Source: Dioscorea cayenensis subsp. rotundata (lineage: Eukaryota; Streptophyta; Magnoliopsida; Dioscoreales; Dioscoreaceae). Taken from it: a stretch of 64,000 nucleotides of DNA. Below, piece after piece: positions 47,933 to 60,471 of the stretch (positions are counted from its first letter, which is position 1; the number at the start of each line of letters is the position of its first letter). The notes under the pieces were generated by a model that saw nothing but the letters and a program-made list of their open reading frames with translations, ran no database searches and was not told the origin of the DNA. The stretch is taken from NCBI RefSeq assembly GCF_009730915.1, contig NC_052475.1, positions 21,200,285 to 21,264,284 of the forward strand, read 5' to 3'. Made by a program: the position numbers and the translations under genes.

Positions 47933-48514
47933 CTAATCATTCCCATCTTCAATGTTTGTTATCTTCTTCTCTTCGATACTTGGCCTTTGAAGTTCTTTGA
48001 GATGTACAATCCTTCCCTTTGTTTCCATTGATGAGGCCAATTTGGACAAAGCGCCTGCATGACTATTTGAATTCCTATTAACTTGTAATAATTGGAATTC
48101 TTCAAACTCCTCAGACAAGATTTTAACCTCTTGAAGGTATTGGCGTATGATTAGTTCTTTTGCTTCATACTCTCCATGAAACTGTTGAACCACTAATTGT
48201 GAATCACTATGTGCCATCAATCTTTTCACCTGTAGTTGCTTGGCTAAGCTCATTCCTATTATGAGTGCTTCATATTCTGCAATATTGTTTGAGCATAAAA
48301 AGGCAAAGAGCAATGAATACTCTAGTATATCTCCTTTAGGAGAGATCAGAACTACCCCAACTCTGCTCCCCGATGAACTTGATGCTCCATCCACAAACAT
48401 CTTCAATATGTGTTCATCTGCTTTGTTTAGCTCATCTTCTCCAGTGCATTCTACTATGAAATCGCCTAAAAGCTTGACCTTTGATTTCTTGTCTAGGTTC
48501 AAAGAAAATATCAT
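47933..48514 (-). pseudogene. Archaeal-type RNase H (second RNase H) of the gypsy element
   Basis: An open frame of 193 codons with the order FVDGASSSSGSRVGVVL, NNIAEYEALIIGM, AHSDSQLVVQQ and SHAGALSKLAS. The first three carry the expected catalytic Asp, Glu and Asp; the last normally reads ADALS and here has Gly, so the fourth acidic residue is lost. This extra RNase H is diagnostic of the Tat group. It follows the damaged original RNase H region in the polyprotein. Confidence 0.85.
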
Positions 48515-48519
48515 ACTCT

Positions 48520-48965
48520 CCTAGTTCAATCGCCCACTTTGTAAGTCTTCCAGAATATTTCGGTCTTTGTAATATCTAATGCGAAAGGTTGATCCGTTAA
48601 GACCACTATAGGATGAGCTTGAAAGTAGGGTCTTAATTTTACGCACCTTGAAGTACTTCTACGACGTAGTACACTCGGCTATCCTATAGTGGTCTTAATG
48701 AGATCAACCTTGAAGTACTTCTAGCGCATGTAGCACTTTACAAAGGTCCTATATCTAATGCAAAAAGGGTATCGAGACTCTCTGCACCTCGAAGTACTCA
48801 TGCACGTAGTACAACGTTTATCCTATAGTGGTCTTAACAGATCAACCTTGAAGTACTTTACAGACGTAGTACTTTACAAAGGTCTTAATATCTAATGCAA
48901 AAGGGTATCGAGACTCTGCACCTTGAAGTACTTTACTGGACGTAGTCATTAATCGGTTTATCCAC
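48520..48965. repeat. Rearranged block with inverted and tandem copies in the RNase H region
   Basis: The segment 48578-48622 is in normal (minus) coding order (reads HPIVVLTDQP). The words tcctatagtggtcttaa, gatcaacct and ttgaagtactt then reappear in the opposite orientation in two tandem units of about 140 bp (48682-48820 and 48821-48961), with gtagtac and atctaatgcaaaa words interspersed. The RNase H sequence is replaced by this patchwork. Confidence 0.8.
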
Positions 48966-49057
48966 TTTTCCTTCCCTCCTCAATAAGATCGCACTTAAAA
49001 GCCATCTTGCTAACTCCCAAATATACAAATAATGGATCTTTTTAGGCTCGAGTCTAG

Positions 49058-50122
49058 TCAAAGAGATATCTGCTTCAAGTATTCTTTTAGCTCTTCAAAA
49101 GCCTTATCACATTCTGGAGTCCATTCAAAATTCTTCCCACCTCTTAAAGTCTTAAAGAAGGGAAGGCAACTTACAGCTGACTTGGAAAGGAACCTATTTA
49201 GGGCTGCAATTCTTGCAGTTAAGCGTTGCACCTCTTTTATAGATGATGGAGATCTCATCTCTAGTATGGCTTGCACCTTCTCTGGGTTAGCTTCTATCCC
49301 TCTTTTAGTTATCATGTAACCAAGGAATTTTCCAGATTGAACCCCAAACGTACATTTGTTAGGGTTAAGTCTCATGTCATATTTCCTTAATACATCAAAG
49401 ACTTGGTTGAGTTTTTCTATATGAGACTCACCTACCTTGTTCACCATTCTTTGATAGGTTGCTCTTGCATTTTTTAGTCCAAAAGGCATTACTTTGTAAC
49501 AATACGTCCCTTTCTCAGTAATGAAAGCAGTCTTTTCTTTATTTGAGGGATTCATCTTTATCTGATGATATCCTGAGAAAGCATCCATGAATCTTAGCAA
49601 CTCATAGCCTGAGGTCTCATCCACTAACTTGTCGATTCTTGGTAAAGGATATGAATCTTTTGGGCAAGCTTTGTTAAGATTAGTGAAGTCTACGCATACT
49701 CTCCATTTCCCATTTGATTTCTTCACCATTACCACATTGGCAAACCATTCTGGTTATTGGACCTCTTCAATAAAATCAGCTCGAATTAATATATCTATCT
49801 CTTCTTCTAAAGCATGTCGCTTTTAAGGTGCCATATTCCTTCTTTTCTGCTTTATTGGCTTTATACTTGGGTCCACATTCAAGTGATGAGAAATCACCTC
49901 CAAACTAAAGGCTGGCATATCAGCTAGTATCCACGCAAAGACGTCCACGTTCTTTTTTAGGCAAGAGATCACTTCTCTTTTTATTTCTTCGGTCATTCCA
50001 CTTCCTAAGTAAGTGACCTTATCTGGATCATCATCTTTTAACCTCACAGGTTCTACTTTTTCCACAGGTTTTGGCTTATCAACTGAGTCTTCTGAGATTG
50101 CCAAGTTTTCATCCCTTAACAA
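49058..50122 (-). pseudogene. Gypsy reverse transcriptase, catalytic box deleted
   Basis: From 50122: a leader with DDDPDKVTYLGSGM and DVFAWILADMP, a stop (TAA near 49826), HALEEEIDILIRADFIEEV, another stop (near 49755), then 225 open codons. RT motifs follow: VCVDFTNLNKACPKDSYPLPRID, FMDAFSGYHQIKMNP (first catalytic Asp), FGLKNARATYQRMVNK. Immediately after, the sequence jumps in frame to ESHIEKLNQVFDVLRKY. About 25 residues that normally carry the YVDD polymerase box are missing, at 49432-49448. The thumb and connection then follow (GKFLGYMITKRGIEANPEK). The enzyme cannot polymerise. Confidence 0.9.
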
Positions 50123-50167
50123 TCGTTTCCCTTTGATGGAAGATACATAACAGCTACGAGCTTTCTT

Positions 50168-50515
50168 TTAATCTCCTCTTACTTGCCCTATTCCTCCTGA
50201 GGTCAGAAACTTCATTAACAAATAACCGGAAGAGAGTACAGCTCTCATGTCATTGAGCAAAGGCCTTCCTAGGATTGCATTATAAGCTGGTGACACGGAT
50301 TTGATTACCATAAAGTTAGCCATTCTTGTAATGTGACGTGGTTCCTCACCTAGCGTGATCACCAACTGGATTGATCCCATGATAGGAACTGATTCTCCTA
50401 AGAAACTAAATAGTGGGGATGACACCTTCTTCAATCTATCATACGATAGATTCATCTTCTCAAAGTAGTTCTAATAGATAAGGTTTACAGAGCTCCCATT
50501 ATCGAATGGAATTCT
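50168..50515 (-). pseudogene. Gypsy aspartic protease
   Basis: The minus strand reads FDNGSSVNLIY (about 50510-50478; catalytic Asp in DNG instead of the more usual D-S/T-G), a stop at about 50475, then an open frame with LVITLGEEPRHITRMANFMV and YNAILGRPLLNDMRAV, the closing block of plant retropepsins. It would cleave the gag-pol polyprotein. It is broken by the stop between the catalytic motif and the flap region. Confidence 0.78.
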
Positions 50516-50699
50516 CTCTCACGGAACTTCATAATAGTTGTGGAAATAACCATAGCATCATCATGGGGCATGACTACATCTCCTTGACCTTCGGCAGTAA
50601 AAGTAATAGGTTCTTCATTCTCTTGAGTTTTCATGATGTTGTTAACTTCTTAAGCTTGCCTTGCATAATAAGCCTTCCTTGATGAAGAAGTCTCACTCG

Positions 50700-51337
50700 C
50701 TAAGGTTTCACCCCCAATAATAACATGTATTCTTTGGGTGAGATGGCTTTGTTGTCTAAAATGGGGGTTTTCTCAGTCGTCTTGGAATCTTTTTTATCAT
50801 TCATCCCTTTGCTATCTTCATATCTTTCTTTTTTTGAGTAAGACGATTTCTCGTTTCTCCATGCTTCTGAGTAGACAAATTTGTTAAGCTTTCCTTGGCG
50901 CACTAGCGATTCAATCTCATTCATCAGTCCGCTGCATCTATCAGTTGAATATCCATGGGTTTTGTGAAACCCTACGATGTCGTCCCCGTAAAACTTACCC
51001 ATTGTCTTGTTTGCCTTAGGAGGAAAGGTAAGGGCCCGGATCCTTCTATGCTTGCCAGGATGGTAGAACGTGGTTGGCTCAATGGTGTGAAGTTCTCAAA
51101 TTTGAGCTTTGGAATTTGTCTGTGTTCATTTCCTCTTCCAGTCCTTCTCCCTTCAAAATTTGTTTCATCTCTATCTCTTCTTTTCTTATCTCTGTTTCCA
51201 GTATTGATGTGCCTCATGACATCCTCTGAAAGGATAATCTTGCGTGATGTCTGGGACTTCTTTGGTGCATTAGCATAGATTGAAGAGACTACACGAAGGT
51301 AACCTTGTGTGATGGCCTTTTTGATCGAGGGTTCCAC
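50700..51337 (-). pseudogene. Gypsy gag, C-terminal remnant
   Basis: Two overlapping frames (51337-50972 and 51002-50700) contain a charged linker and the block GFHKTHGYSTDRCSGLMNEIESLVRQGKLNKFV, typical of the gag C-terminal zinc-knuckle-like region in Tat elements. The capsid-like retrotrans_gag domain that should precede it is absent; this remnant begins only a few bases from the primer-binding site, so an internal deletion removed the gag N-terminus. Confidence 0.75.
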
Positions 51338-51340
51338 ATC

Positions 51341-51349
51341 ACGGCGCCA
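51341..51349 (-). other. Primer-binding site
   Basis: On the minus strand tggcgccgt starts 1 bp inside the LTR and matches the tRNA 3' end (CCA and flanking bases) used by many plant gypsy elements. Homology stops after about nine bases. Confidence 0.65.
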
Positions 51350-51350
51350 T

Positions 51351-51718
51351 TGTCTGTTTGCTCAATACAACAGTGAATATGTAGGGGACCTTGAACTTGC
51401 TAGAGCTTGAACTTGGAGGTCGAATCAAAAAGGAGTTAGAGTCTCTTTCTTCTTCAAATGCACGACACTATAGCGATGTGGGAAAGTGTTCCCACAAACA
51501 CTATGATGGCTAAGTCAGTAGAAAATAAACGTTGATCTTCCTTTTATGTTTTTCCAAAAAAGGTCCCCTCTCTTGTTTAAATAAGGGAGGTTATTTATAG
51601 ATATATGCTTACAGTTACGTAAACACTTCACGTGTTCAAGATCGTGAGTGAAAGGGAGATAGTGGGTGTGATGTGAAAAAGTGGGATTACTACGTAGGTT
51701 TTGAATTAGTTCACATCA
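51351..51718 (-). repeat. LTR, 5' copy for the minus-strand element
   Basis: Partner of 42431-42787, followed by the ATAAC duplication at 51719-51723. Confidence 0.93.
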
Positions 51719-51723
51719 ATAAC

Positions 51724-53318
51724 AAAATGATATAAATAAACTATATTGCCTTCATTAAAATTCAATGATAATCATAAATTTAACAGAGTTAAAATGACAT
51801 AAAACACAAATAAAGTCATCCTATAAGGGACTTCATTGCTTAAATCATTTATTACAGATTAGTTTTTTCTTGATTCAATTTTTTTTTCATCTTGTTGATT
51901 GATTTATAACGATTTTGACTCATTGTCAGATACAGTTATGCACATTAATCAAACTTTATTAATTCATAAATTTAATACAAAATTATCATAAAAAATGGTG
52001 ATATCATAAAAATTACCTTCAGCTCAACAACATCAACATAGTCCTGAAATATTATTTGTTGGAATAAAATCAATTACAAAAATATTAAATATGAAAAATT
52101 ATTATTTAATAACCAAAACTAATTTGCTTTTTACACAAATCTTATTTTTTTAAAAATAAGAGGTTATAATTAAATCGACCTTATAACCATTAATCTCATC
52201 TAAAAAGTCAACGAAAGTACATTAAAACTTGTTTTTCCTTGTAAAAACAAAAGCAAAAATACACATAAAAAACTCATATACAATAGTATAAGCAAATAAA
52301 TATACTCTAACATATAAAAAAAACTTCTTCACATAATAAATATGATTATGAGACTATAATGATGCATATAAATATATTTTTTTTAAACAAAAATATATAA
52401 GTAAAGCATACTCTAGATTTTGAAGCACAACATCCCTGAGCTTGCTTGCCTTTCCACAAGATTTTTGAATTTTAGGATTATCTTTGCCAATGACTTCTTC
52501 TATTACATCTTCAACAAAGTTACATCATAAAGCATCAATTTTAAAGGCATAATAATTACATAAATAATTACATAAATAGTTAAATACTTACTAAATAATT
52601 CTTTCTCGTCGAGTTCGCGTGAAACCAAAATATCAACAAACGATCAAAACCTAAAACATTGCCTTGAAAAATTTTTCATCTATAGCATCTTTATATCAAG
52701 AAAAAAAAACCAGTTCATCCATAAGAACTATATCAATATAGAGAAAAATCTCTTATATTTAAACATAATCTATATATATAGAGAGAGAAAAATCTCTAAT
52801 ATTTAAATTTAGATAAAATAGGATATTTATTATTATTAATTTTATAATTTGATATATGATATATGATAAATAATATTATAATCTGATAAATAAAAGACTT
52901 TAATTCATTATGATATAAATTAACAAATTTCATATTTTAAATTTTAAAAATTTTAAGTAAATAAGAGAAATAAGTTCTATTATCATGAAAAAATTCAAAA
53001 AATAATCTATTTATATTTTTAAATTAAATAGTAAGATAATTATAATTATTGAATTTTTAATATTATTGTAATATTTAATTTAGGTTTTTATGAGAGCTTC
53101 ACACTTCATATTTGTCTTCTACTTTAATATATATATATATATATATATATAATTATTACTTTAAAAAAAAATGATGGAAGAAAATCTATTAAATATGTAT
53201 TTTTCAAGCAAAATATTTCGGAAACAATTGGCCCATGCACACAAGTCATCATTCATATGAACATGGCCAAAGTGCCGTATTTTGGGCCCTTGCAAAGCCC
53301 AAATCAAAGCCATCAAAA

Positions 53319-53369
<51 letters not shown>

Positions 53370-55891
53370 CTCAAAGTTTACTTTGATGCTTTCCCCATTT
53401 AATCGTATATGATGTTTTTATTAGTGTTTGGGAAAATTCATACTTTATCATGGAACATTGATTTCGTTTTAGATGTCAAAAATTTTTATAACAATATATT
53501 GAAATACACTTTTAATTAGACTTGCAAAGAACCCTAACATTTATGCCTCTTTATTTAGAGGATTAAAGGTTGCAATACTATGAACTAACAATCAAAGTTA
53601 TTGAGTGAGAAGGCTTGATGAGACCGTAGAAGAAGCATGGAGTGGACAAAAAACTTAAACTTTATAATGAACTATTTTTTTCTTTTTCTTTTAATACTAT
53701 TTATACATTATCAAATACATATTAGTTAAGTTTGGGTTAATACTTAAATTTATATTATACAATACAGAGTCTCAAATATCTATATCCATGCATATTTATT
53801 AAATTGACCCATATAAAACTTCAATTAATATATTCATTAAATATGTCAATAAATTAGCCAAACCAATCTTTTGACTATGATAGATGCAAACCAAATACAT
53901 AAATACCAAATATGGTAGATTCAATTCTCTATATATATATATATATATATATTCAAATCAAAATTTATTAATTGATATGAGACTGTTAGCACTCTCCTCA
54001 ATCTTTTTTATGAATATGTACATTATTTAATATTTAGCATGCATCTTAACAACTCTAAGTAAAAGAAGTTGTTCTCACATACCAACTCTATAGCTTGATC
54101 ATTTGCATGTGTCATATGTGTCTCAAGAAGTTAGGAGAGAGTGGTTGAGAGTTTGAAACTTGTCTAAATAAAGTTTGAGATCACCTGATGGAACCCATGA
54201 AGTAACTAGAAAGCAACCTAATCATCAATCTGATATTCTTCTAATTCCCATTCATTTCATACCAAAACAATCTAGTTCACTGTGAGCAAAAGAAGCATAT
54301 ATAGATATTGAAAAGTAAAATGAAACATATTCTATAATATTCTCATCAAATGAATAAATTAATTATCTTGATGTGTTCTCTCATATAAAAGCTTAACAAT
54401 GATCGATATGAATTGTAATCTTCTCCTCCTTATTAAGCAAATGAGGTGTCTATTTCAATTAGTTTGACACTTTGTCCTTTAGCAAATTAAAAAGAATTAA
54501 TAGAATAGTGCTATGGTTAATTATTTAAGTAATGGCCACTTGGTTTCCATGATGAGTGGAACAATAGCATTTTCTTTTTAACATTTGGAAAAGTCAAGTC
54601 TTCATTGATTTCTCAATTTGATTTTTAACCTCACTAATTGGCCAATTTGTCATCCTAAACGTATACTCTAATTTGATAGGATGTGTTATCATAAATTATC
54701 CAAACTTGTTCAAGATTCAAACAAGTGGTTATGTCATGCAAAATATTTTTTATGATGAAGAATGTGATTCTCTTGATATATGTGTATGGTGTGCATTTTA
54801 ATTAAATTGAGAGTCAAGAGTTCTGATTAAAGTTTTCAAAAGAGAATCTAGAGGAATCTCACACTGTATCAGAAATTATTCCTTACATTAAAAGCCTTGA
54901 ATCTTTTATTATATCTTATTCTCTTTCTTAGAAAGTGGGTAGAGGTCATTAGGATTGTGCTTGATTTGTTCAGTTGCTATATTTCCAATTTATATCATTT
55001 TTGTTTGCATTAAATTAGTTTTAAAAAGTAATAATTATGATAATAATAGGAGACAAAAATAACTTAATTTATTATTAAAATTTTTATATTTGTTCAGCTT
55101 TTATTCGTTTAAAGTTTATTAGTTCATGATATGTGTCAAATTAATTAACAAATTGACGAAAATCATCTGTGACAACTTCTAAATACAATGATTAATGGTC
55201 TAAAATTCAATTACTAAGGAGGAATAATGACTTTTTAAAATCCAAATCAATCTTAATCACAGATGGATTACTCATAGACATATATATAAAGGAGTTCTAA
55301 TTGATTAAGACTATTAATTGTGAGAGTTTGAAGACGACAAAAGATATAGTTAAGGAAGCAAATCACCTCTTCTTATGAATAGACAAAGTTATTGGACACT
55401 ATCAAAAGAATGATGTATGAAGCGTGGTGAAAATTCTTTCCTCGCAAATTAGTTTGATGGGTAATGAAAGGTGATGCGTATTACATTAAGGTTGTTCTCT
55501 AAGGAAGATAAACACCTATAAAGTTTGTGACTTATGAGCTTATCTTAGAGACAATTTAAACTCTAAAAAGAATGTCCCAACTTAATTAAAACATTATTAT
55601 AACGAGCACTCAAAGCAAAGAGAGAGCAGTTGGTGAAAGACTTTTCTCATAAGCATCCTCTACCTCTTCATCTTCAATAAATGAAAAGAGATTCTCTTGT
55701 ATTATTAAAGCCAAGTAGGTATGCAAGCAAGTGGAAGTCCCTCCCTCTTCAAAGTTGAAGTCAAACATCAAGAGTTGAAAAGCCAATGGTTAGTGCTTGA
55801 TATTAAATTAATTAGTAGAGAACTATATGAAATTTTACCATTGATCATGCAAGGGACTAATGCCCACTCTAAAATGCTTATATAAATATAT

Positions 55892-55937
<46 letters not shown>

Positions 55938-56855
55938 GTGTGTGTGTTCATTGTGTCATCATTCAAGTGTATAATCCATGTAGCTTATCATTAGTGACTA
56001 GTGAGCTGATTTTCTTTTCCAACCACCTTGTTGATGCATAGGGGATCTTTGTGATATAGCGTAAAAACATTGGATCTTGCCATAATTCTAAAATTAAATA
56101 TATATTTTTGATATGAGTAATAATAGGAAGATCGATGATTCGAAAAGTTTTCATGTTGTATTCATCACATAACGCAATTGTCTTTTTTTTTTTAATTTAT
56201 TTATTCTGGACTACTTTATCTTCCATAATGATGAAAACAAAAGAATAATAAACAACTTATCAATCATGCACTTATTAAAACTCTTTCTACAAGAAACTAT
56301 GATTTTTTATTATTATTATTATTTAAAATATTTTTCAAAATTCTAAACTTAAACCATTTGAATTAAAAAAAAATTTCTCTTTTAAAAAATGTGATAAGCA
56401 CATACATATACAATCAAAGACATAAACATAAAAGATAATAATGAGCTAATTATATGCCCTTATATAACTGACACCGGAATTAAACGGTTACCGCACACTG
56501 CACCCACAGTTGGTGACTATTAGTATCGCTATGTACAGTGTGTATTTTAAACCCATATAATGAGCATTTAGTAATCAAATTTTTTATAATGGGATTAGTA
56601 TTACTGGATCAAGAGCTGTCTGGCTAGTTGAGTAACAGTAACATGAGCTTTTTATTACGTCAAATCAAAAAAAATCTCCATAGTACAACCCTTATCTTTC
56701 TGAAAGAACCACCGCATCATGTTGTTAGCTCTAAATTAAAATATACATATACATATATATGGATGAAAGTATTATCAACTATGATGCTGATAAGGTAAAT
56801 ATCATATCTAAAAGTCCAAGTCTAATTACAACCAATTTATTATACAATCATTAAA

Positions 56856-56912
<57 letters not shown>

Positions 56913-57117
56913 GAATGTACAAGAAGCATGTAAGTGCAAAACAAAATAAAACAACTGAAAAAAACCAATAATAATGGACAGAAAAGACAGTTTTTACTGG
57001 CATGCTTAGGTGGCAACAACAGTTAAAAGAGAATCTACATCTACACCACAAAAATTCCTCATTGCTTTTTACTAATATATATCAGATGTGAATATATATA
57101 TGTATGTGCTGAAGAGG

Positions 57118-57156
<39 letters not shown>

Positions 57157-57250
57157 TCAAACACACATGGTGAGAATGTGTCCACAAAATAAAATTCTCC
57201 AAAACTCCAACCAATGCCCCCCCATGTTTTTGGATAGTTTTAAGGCCACA
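51724..57250. other. AT-rich spacer, no gene seen
   Basis: Contains (TTA)n (53322-53370), (TA)n (53130-53150, 53932-53951), (CA)n (55897-55924), (CT)n (56860-56909) and (TA)n (57121-57153). No open frame, splice pattern or transposon end is convincing. Confidence 0.65.
56860..56909. repeat. (CT)n microsatellite
   Basis: About 25 uninterrupted CT units, 400 bp upstream of the MYB gene. Confidence 0.95.
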
Positions 57251-57310
57251 TGAATGAGGGTGTTTGTAGGTGATCATCAGATCTTGGGAATGGAAACAAG
57301 GTTGAAGAAG

Positions 57311-58221
57311 ATGGCAAGGAAATGCTCTCATTGTGGCAACAATGGCCACAATTCAAGGACTTGTAGTAGCAGTAGTAATAATGGTAGTTCAATTGGGTTG
57401 AAGCTTTTTGGGGTGCAACTTCTTCAAATGGCTTCTTCTTCTTCTTATTCTTCTTCTCCTTCTACTTCTTCTTCTTCTTCATCAGCTTTGCATATGAAGA
57501 AAAGCTTTAGCATGGATTGCTTGGGACCATCATCTTCTTGTTATCATGTTTGTTCTAGTTCATCACCTTCATCTTCTTCATCATCTTCTCTTGTTTCCAT
57601 TGAAGAAGCCACTGATCATCATTGTAAGGTTTCTAATGGTTATCTCTCTGATGGTCTTTTGGGAAGAGGAGCTCAAGAGAGAAAGAAAGGTGAGTCCTTT
57701 TTATTAATTAATTACTATATATATACACATACACACATCTTTCTTGTTCTATATGTTTCATTTATGCTGTTTTTCTTATTCTAGGAATTTCCCTCTCTTT
57801 GTCTCTCTAAGTTATTTTTCTTCTTCTTCTTCTACTGTTTTTGTTTCCTTTTTTATGATAAAAGATGATGAAAAAGAGAAAAACAAGAGAAGATTTATTA
57901 GGACTTTTCTCTTGTTCCCTCTCACAAAATCTTAAACTGATCACTTTCTTCTTAATGACAAAAGATTACCAAAAGAAAGAAAAAGAAAATGTATATATGT
58001 CTCTCCCTTTTGTTCTTCTTCCCTTTCTTCCTTGGCAGGATTTTTTTCTTTTCTTTTTTTTTTAATATATATTCACACAGTGATCAACCAAATTAATTAC
58101 CCAACAAAAACAAAAAAAACCCCCACAAGACAATCTCAAAAGACAACATCTCTGTTTCTTTTGTCTTGGTAAGAACCTTGTAACATTATTCATTAGGTCT
58201 TCAACATAAGGAATTAATTAA

Positions 58222-58262
<41 letters not shown>

Positions 58263-58999
58263 AACATGTACTTTTATTCAAAAAATAATAATAATAATAA
58301 TAAATATGTACACAAACTAGACAAAGTTATATCTTTAATATCTTGTTAATTTCTTCTTTAATTTCCTTTATGTTAATGAATGGTGAAAAAGATATATGAT
58401 CTCTTTCATCTTTACAAACTCTCTCAAAGTAGTACATGTAACTTTCATTTTTATCAGGTGTTCCATGGACTGAAGAAGAACACAGAACCTTTCTGGCAGG
58501 TCTTGAGAAACTAGGCAAAGGAGACTGCGCGTGGCATCTCACGCAACTTCGTCACTAACAAGAACTCCAACCCAAGTTGCAAGCCATGCCCAAAAAGTAT
58601 TTTCTCAGACAAAACCAATCCCAACAAGAAGAAACGCCGCTCTAGCCTCTTTGATGTGGTACTACATAGCATTCATCTTCCACTTCCATCCAATGCATGC
58701 ATGCTTGTTTACATATATATCTTCTTTAATTTTAATATATTTATAATAATCTTAAAGTATTCTTCTTCTCTCATTTGTTTCTTTTAATTCAGGTTAAAAG
58801 TTCAGACAAGTTCACAACTCCAAAGCTCATACAAGATTCATTCACTCTTTCTCTTGCTCCATCATCAATAATGAGTTCTTCAAGTACTCTTGATCATCAT
58901 CATCATCATGATCAACAACAACAACAACAACCACCACCACAACAACCACCACAGCTTGATCTAGAGCTAGCATCTCCTCCTGGCACTGGCACTCGTTGA
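57311..58999 (+). CDS. SHAQKYF-class MYB-related transcription factor (MYBS3/KUA1-like)
   Basis: Nuclear single-repeat MYB. Exons are 57311-57689, 58458-58658 and 58793-58999. Exon 1 starts [18 protein letters not shown], a CX2CX4HX4C zinc knuckle typical of this group, then KLFGVQL (R/KLFGV repression-type motif), long Ser runs, and GYLSDGLL before RKK. Exon 2 holds the MYB repeat: [43 protein letters not shown]. Exon 3 adds His/Gln/Pro runs and LDLELA, an EAR-like motif, suggesting a repressor. Exon 2 is out of frame at four single-base insertions (around 58527-58530, 58557-58558, 58592-58596 and 58611-58614); without them the repeat is standard. The ATG at 57311 is chosen because the family begins just before CSHC. 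Likely intact in the plant. Confidence 0.9.
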
Positions 59000-59179
59000 G
59001 AGTTACCTAAAGTACGTAGTAGATCTGAAGAATCAATTAAGGAAATGTATAACTACTTATAATTAATATATATTTCAATGTATTTTCTTATGTTTTAATT
59101 AGTATGATCATTATAAGTAACAATAACAACAAGAGAGAGTTTGTTGTTTTGTGATGATAATGACTTCATTGGTGTGTGG

Positions 59180-59218
<39 letters not shown>

Positions 59219-60471
59219 AAGGTGATGCATGAGCTCATAATGTTCCACATAATTAAAGAGCTAAGGAAAAGGACTTGCAATCTCTTAATTAATGCTTCAC
59301 TTTTATTATTGCTATACTTTGTTAGCTCTGATGTATACCATTACTCTAATCTGGGATATATAAAAAGTGGATGGATTTAGTAAAACCAACTTGCTTCCAT
59401 TAACTAGTGTTTGTTTGCAAAGGGTACCCAAATTAACTGATGCTAGCTTCTTAATTTAATAAAATCCTTTTATGGTTGAATGCCTTTTCTATTTGTGGTT
59501 ACTGCACAATGTAAATTTGGATCCTTTCTTCATCCTTTGCCTCTTTAAGCATCTACAAACAAAGAAAATTTTGGGTCTTCTATTTAATGCATAAGATAAG
59601 GTTCCTAAATGAATATATGTATATATATATATCAAAAATATCTCCTTAAAGGATTGTAGGGTGTGTATATGTGTTTGTTTATGAATTATATGGATTGTGG
59701 ATATGGCATTGATATATGTATTAAAAATATATTAAGATAAAGTATTAATATGAGATAAATATAAGAATTAAGTGAATATAATCATTTCTTGTTATATATG
59801 GTCATCTTTTATATCAGCCGTTTCGTGCCTGTGATTTGATTTTTAGTTTCAATGGATGTGATCCATCTATTTATATATATGGCAATTGATATAACTATGA
59901 TTAGTGCGAGAACAATTAATCTTTGAACAAATAAATTAATAAACATATATAAGATCATATATATGAAAGCTAGCCTTCAAATTAAAGAAAATAAAAATAG
60001 TGTTGCATGCTTTTCTATGTTTATATTGACATTAGTGTACTTCTAAGACTTTATCACCCTTTTTAAGATAATATATTGTCTAACCTTATCTCATGAATGA
60101 TTGAACAAAGAAAACAAGGTTTCTTAATGCTTTTATTCCAACTTATGTTCCAAAATTTAGGAAACACAAACACCATCAAGATTAAATTTATCTTATCTGT
60201 TTTGTTATCCTAATTGCAACTGACCTACATATTCTTTTGTTTAAATCATGGATTAAATAATTGAAGATATAAAACCATCATACTAATTGCTCTTGATTTG
60301 ATTGTCACCATTTCTTTTCCAACCATCTGCACCATGAAAGATCACAAATCATCACATCAGACAAAACCTTATCTTTTGTCTTTGGAGAAGTCTCCATTGA
60401 TTGATTGTTTGTTTGATGCTACCTAAAGTCCTTTAATTATATAATGAGAAGTTATCAAAAACAGTATCATA
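59000..60471. other. AT-rich spacer downstream of the MYB gene
   Basis: Holds (TA)n at 59185-59211; no gene seen up to the gap. Confidence 0.65.

Larger units (their letters stand above)
42431..51718 (-). mobile_element. Ty3/gypsy LTR retrotransposon, Tat lineage, degenerate
   Basis: Two directly repeated LTRs (42431-42787 and 51351-51718) are flanked by the 5-bp target duplication ATAAC (42426-42430 and 51719-51723). On the minus strand the internal order is primer-binding site, gag remnant, protease, reverse transcriptase, RNase H, integrase: the Ty3/gypsy order. A second, archaeal-type RNase H, a long 3' region with an antisense ORF and an 84-bp tandem array mark the Tat (Ogre/Retand-like) group. 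Every domain is damaged: gag lacks its N-terminal part, the RT polymerase box is deleted, and stops occur throughout. The LTRs differ by many small changes, so insertion is not very recent. Confidence 0.93.

Noticed and set aside
48240..48524. Plus-strand ORF of 94 aa in the gypsy element
   Set aside because: Antisense shadow of the archaeal-type RNase H; unlike the 43408-45756 ORF it has no independent protein features.
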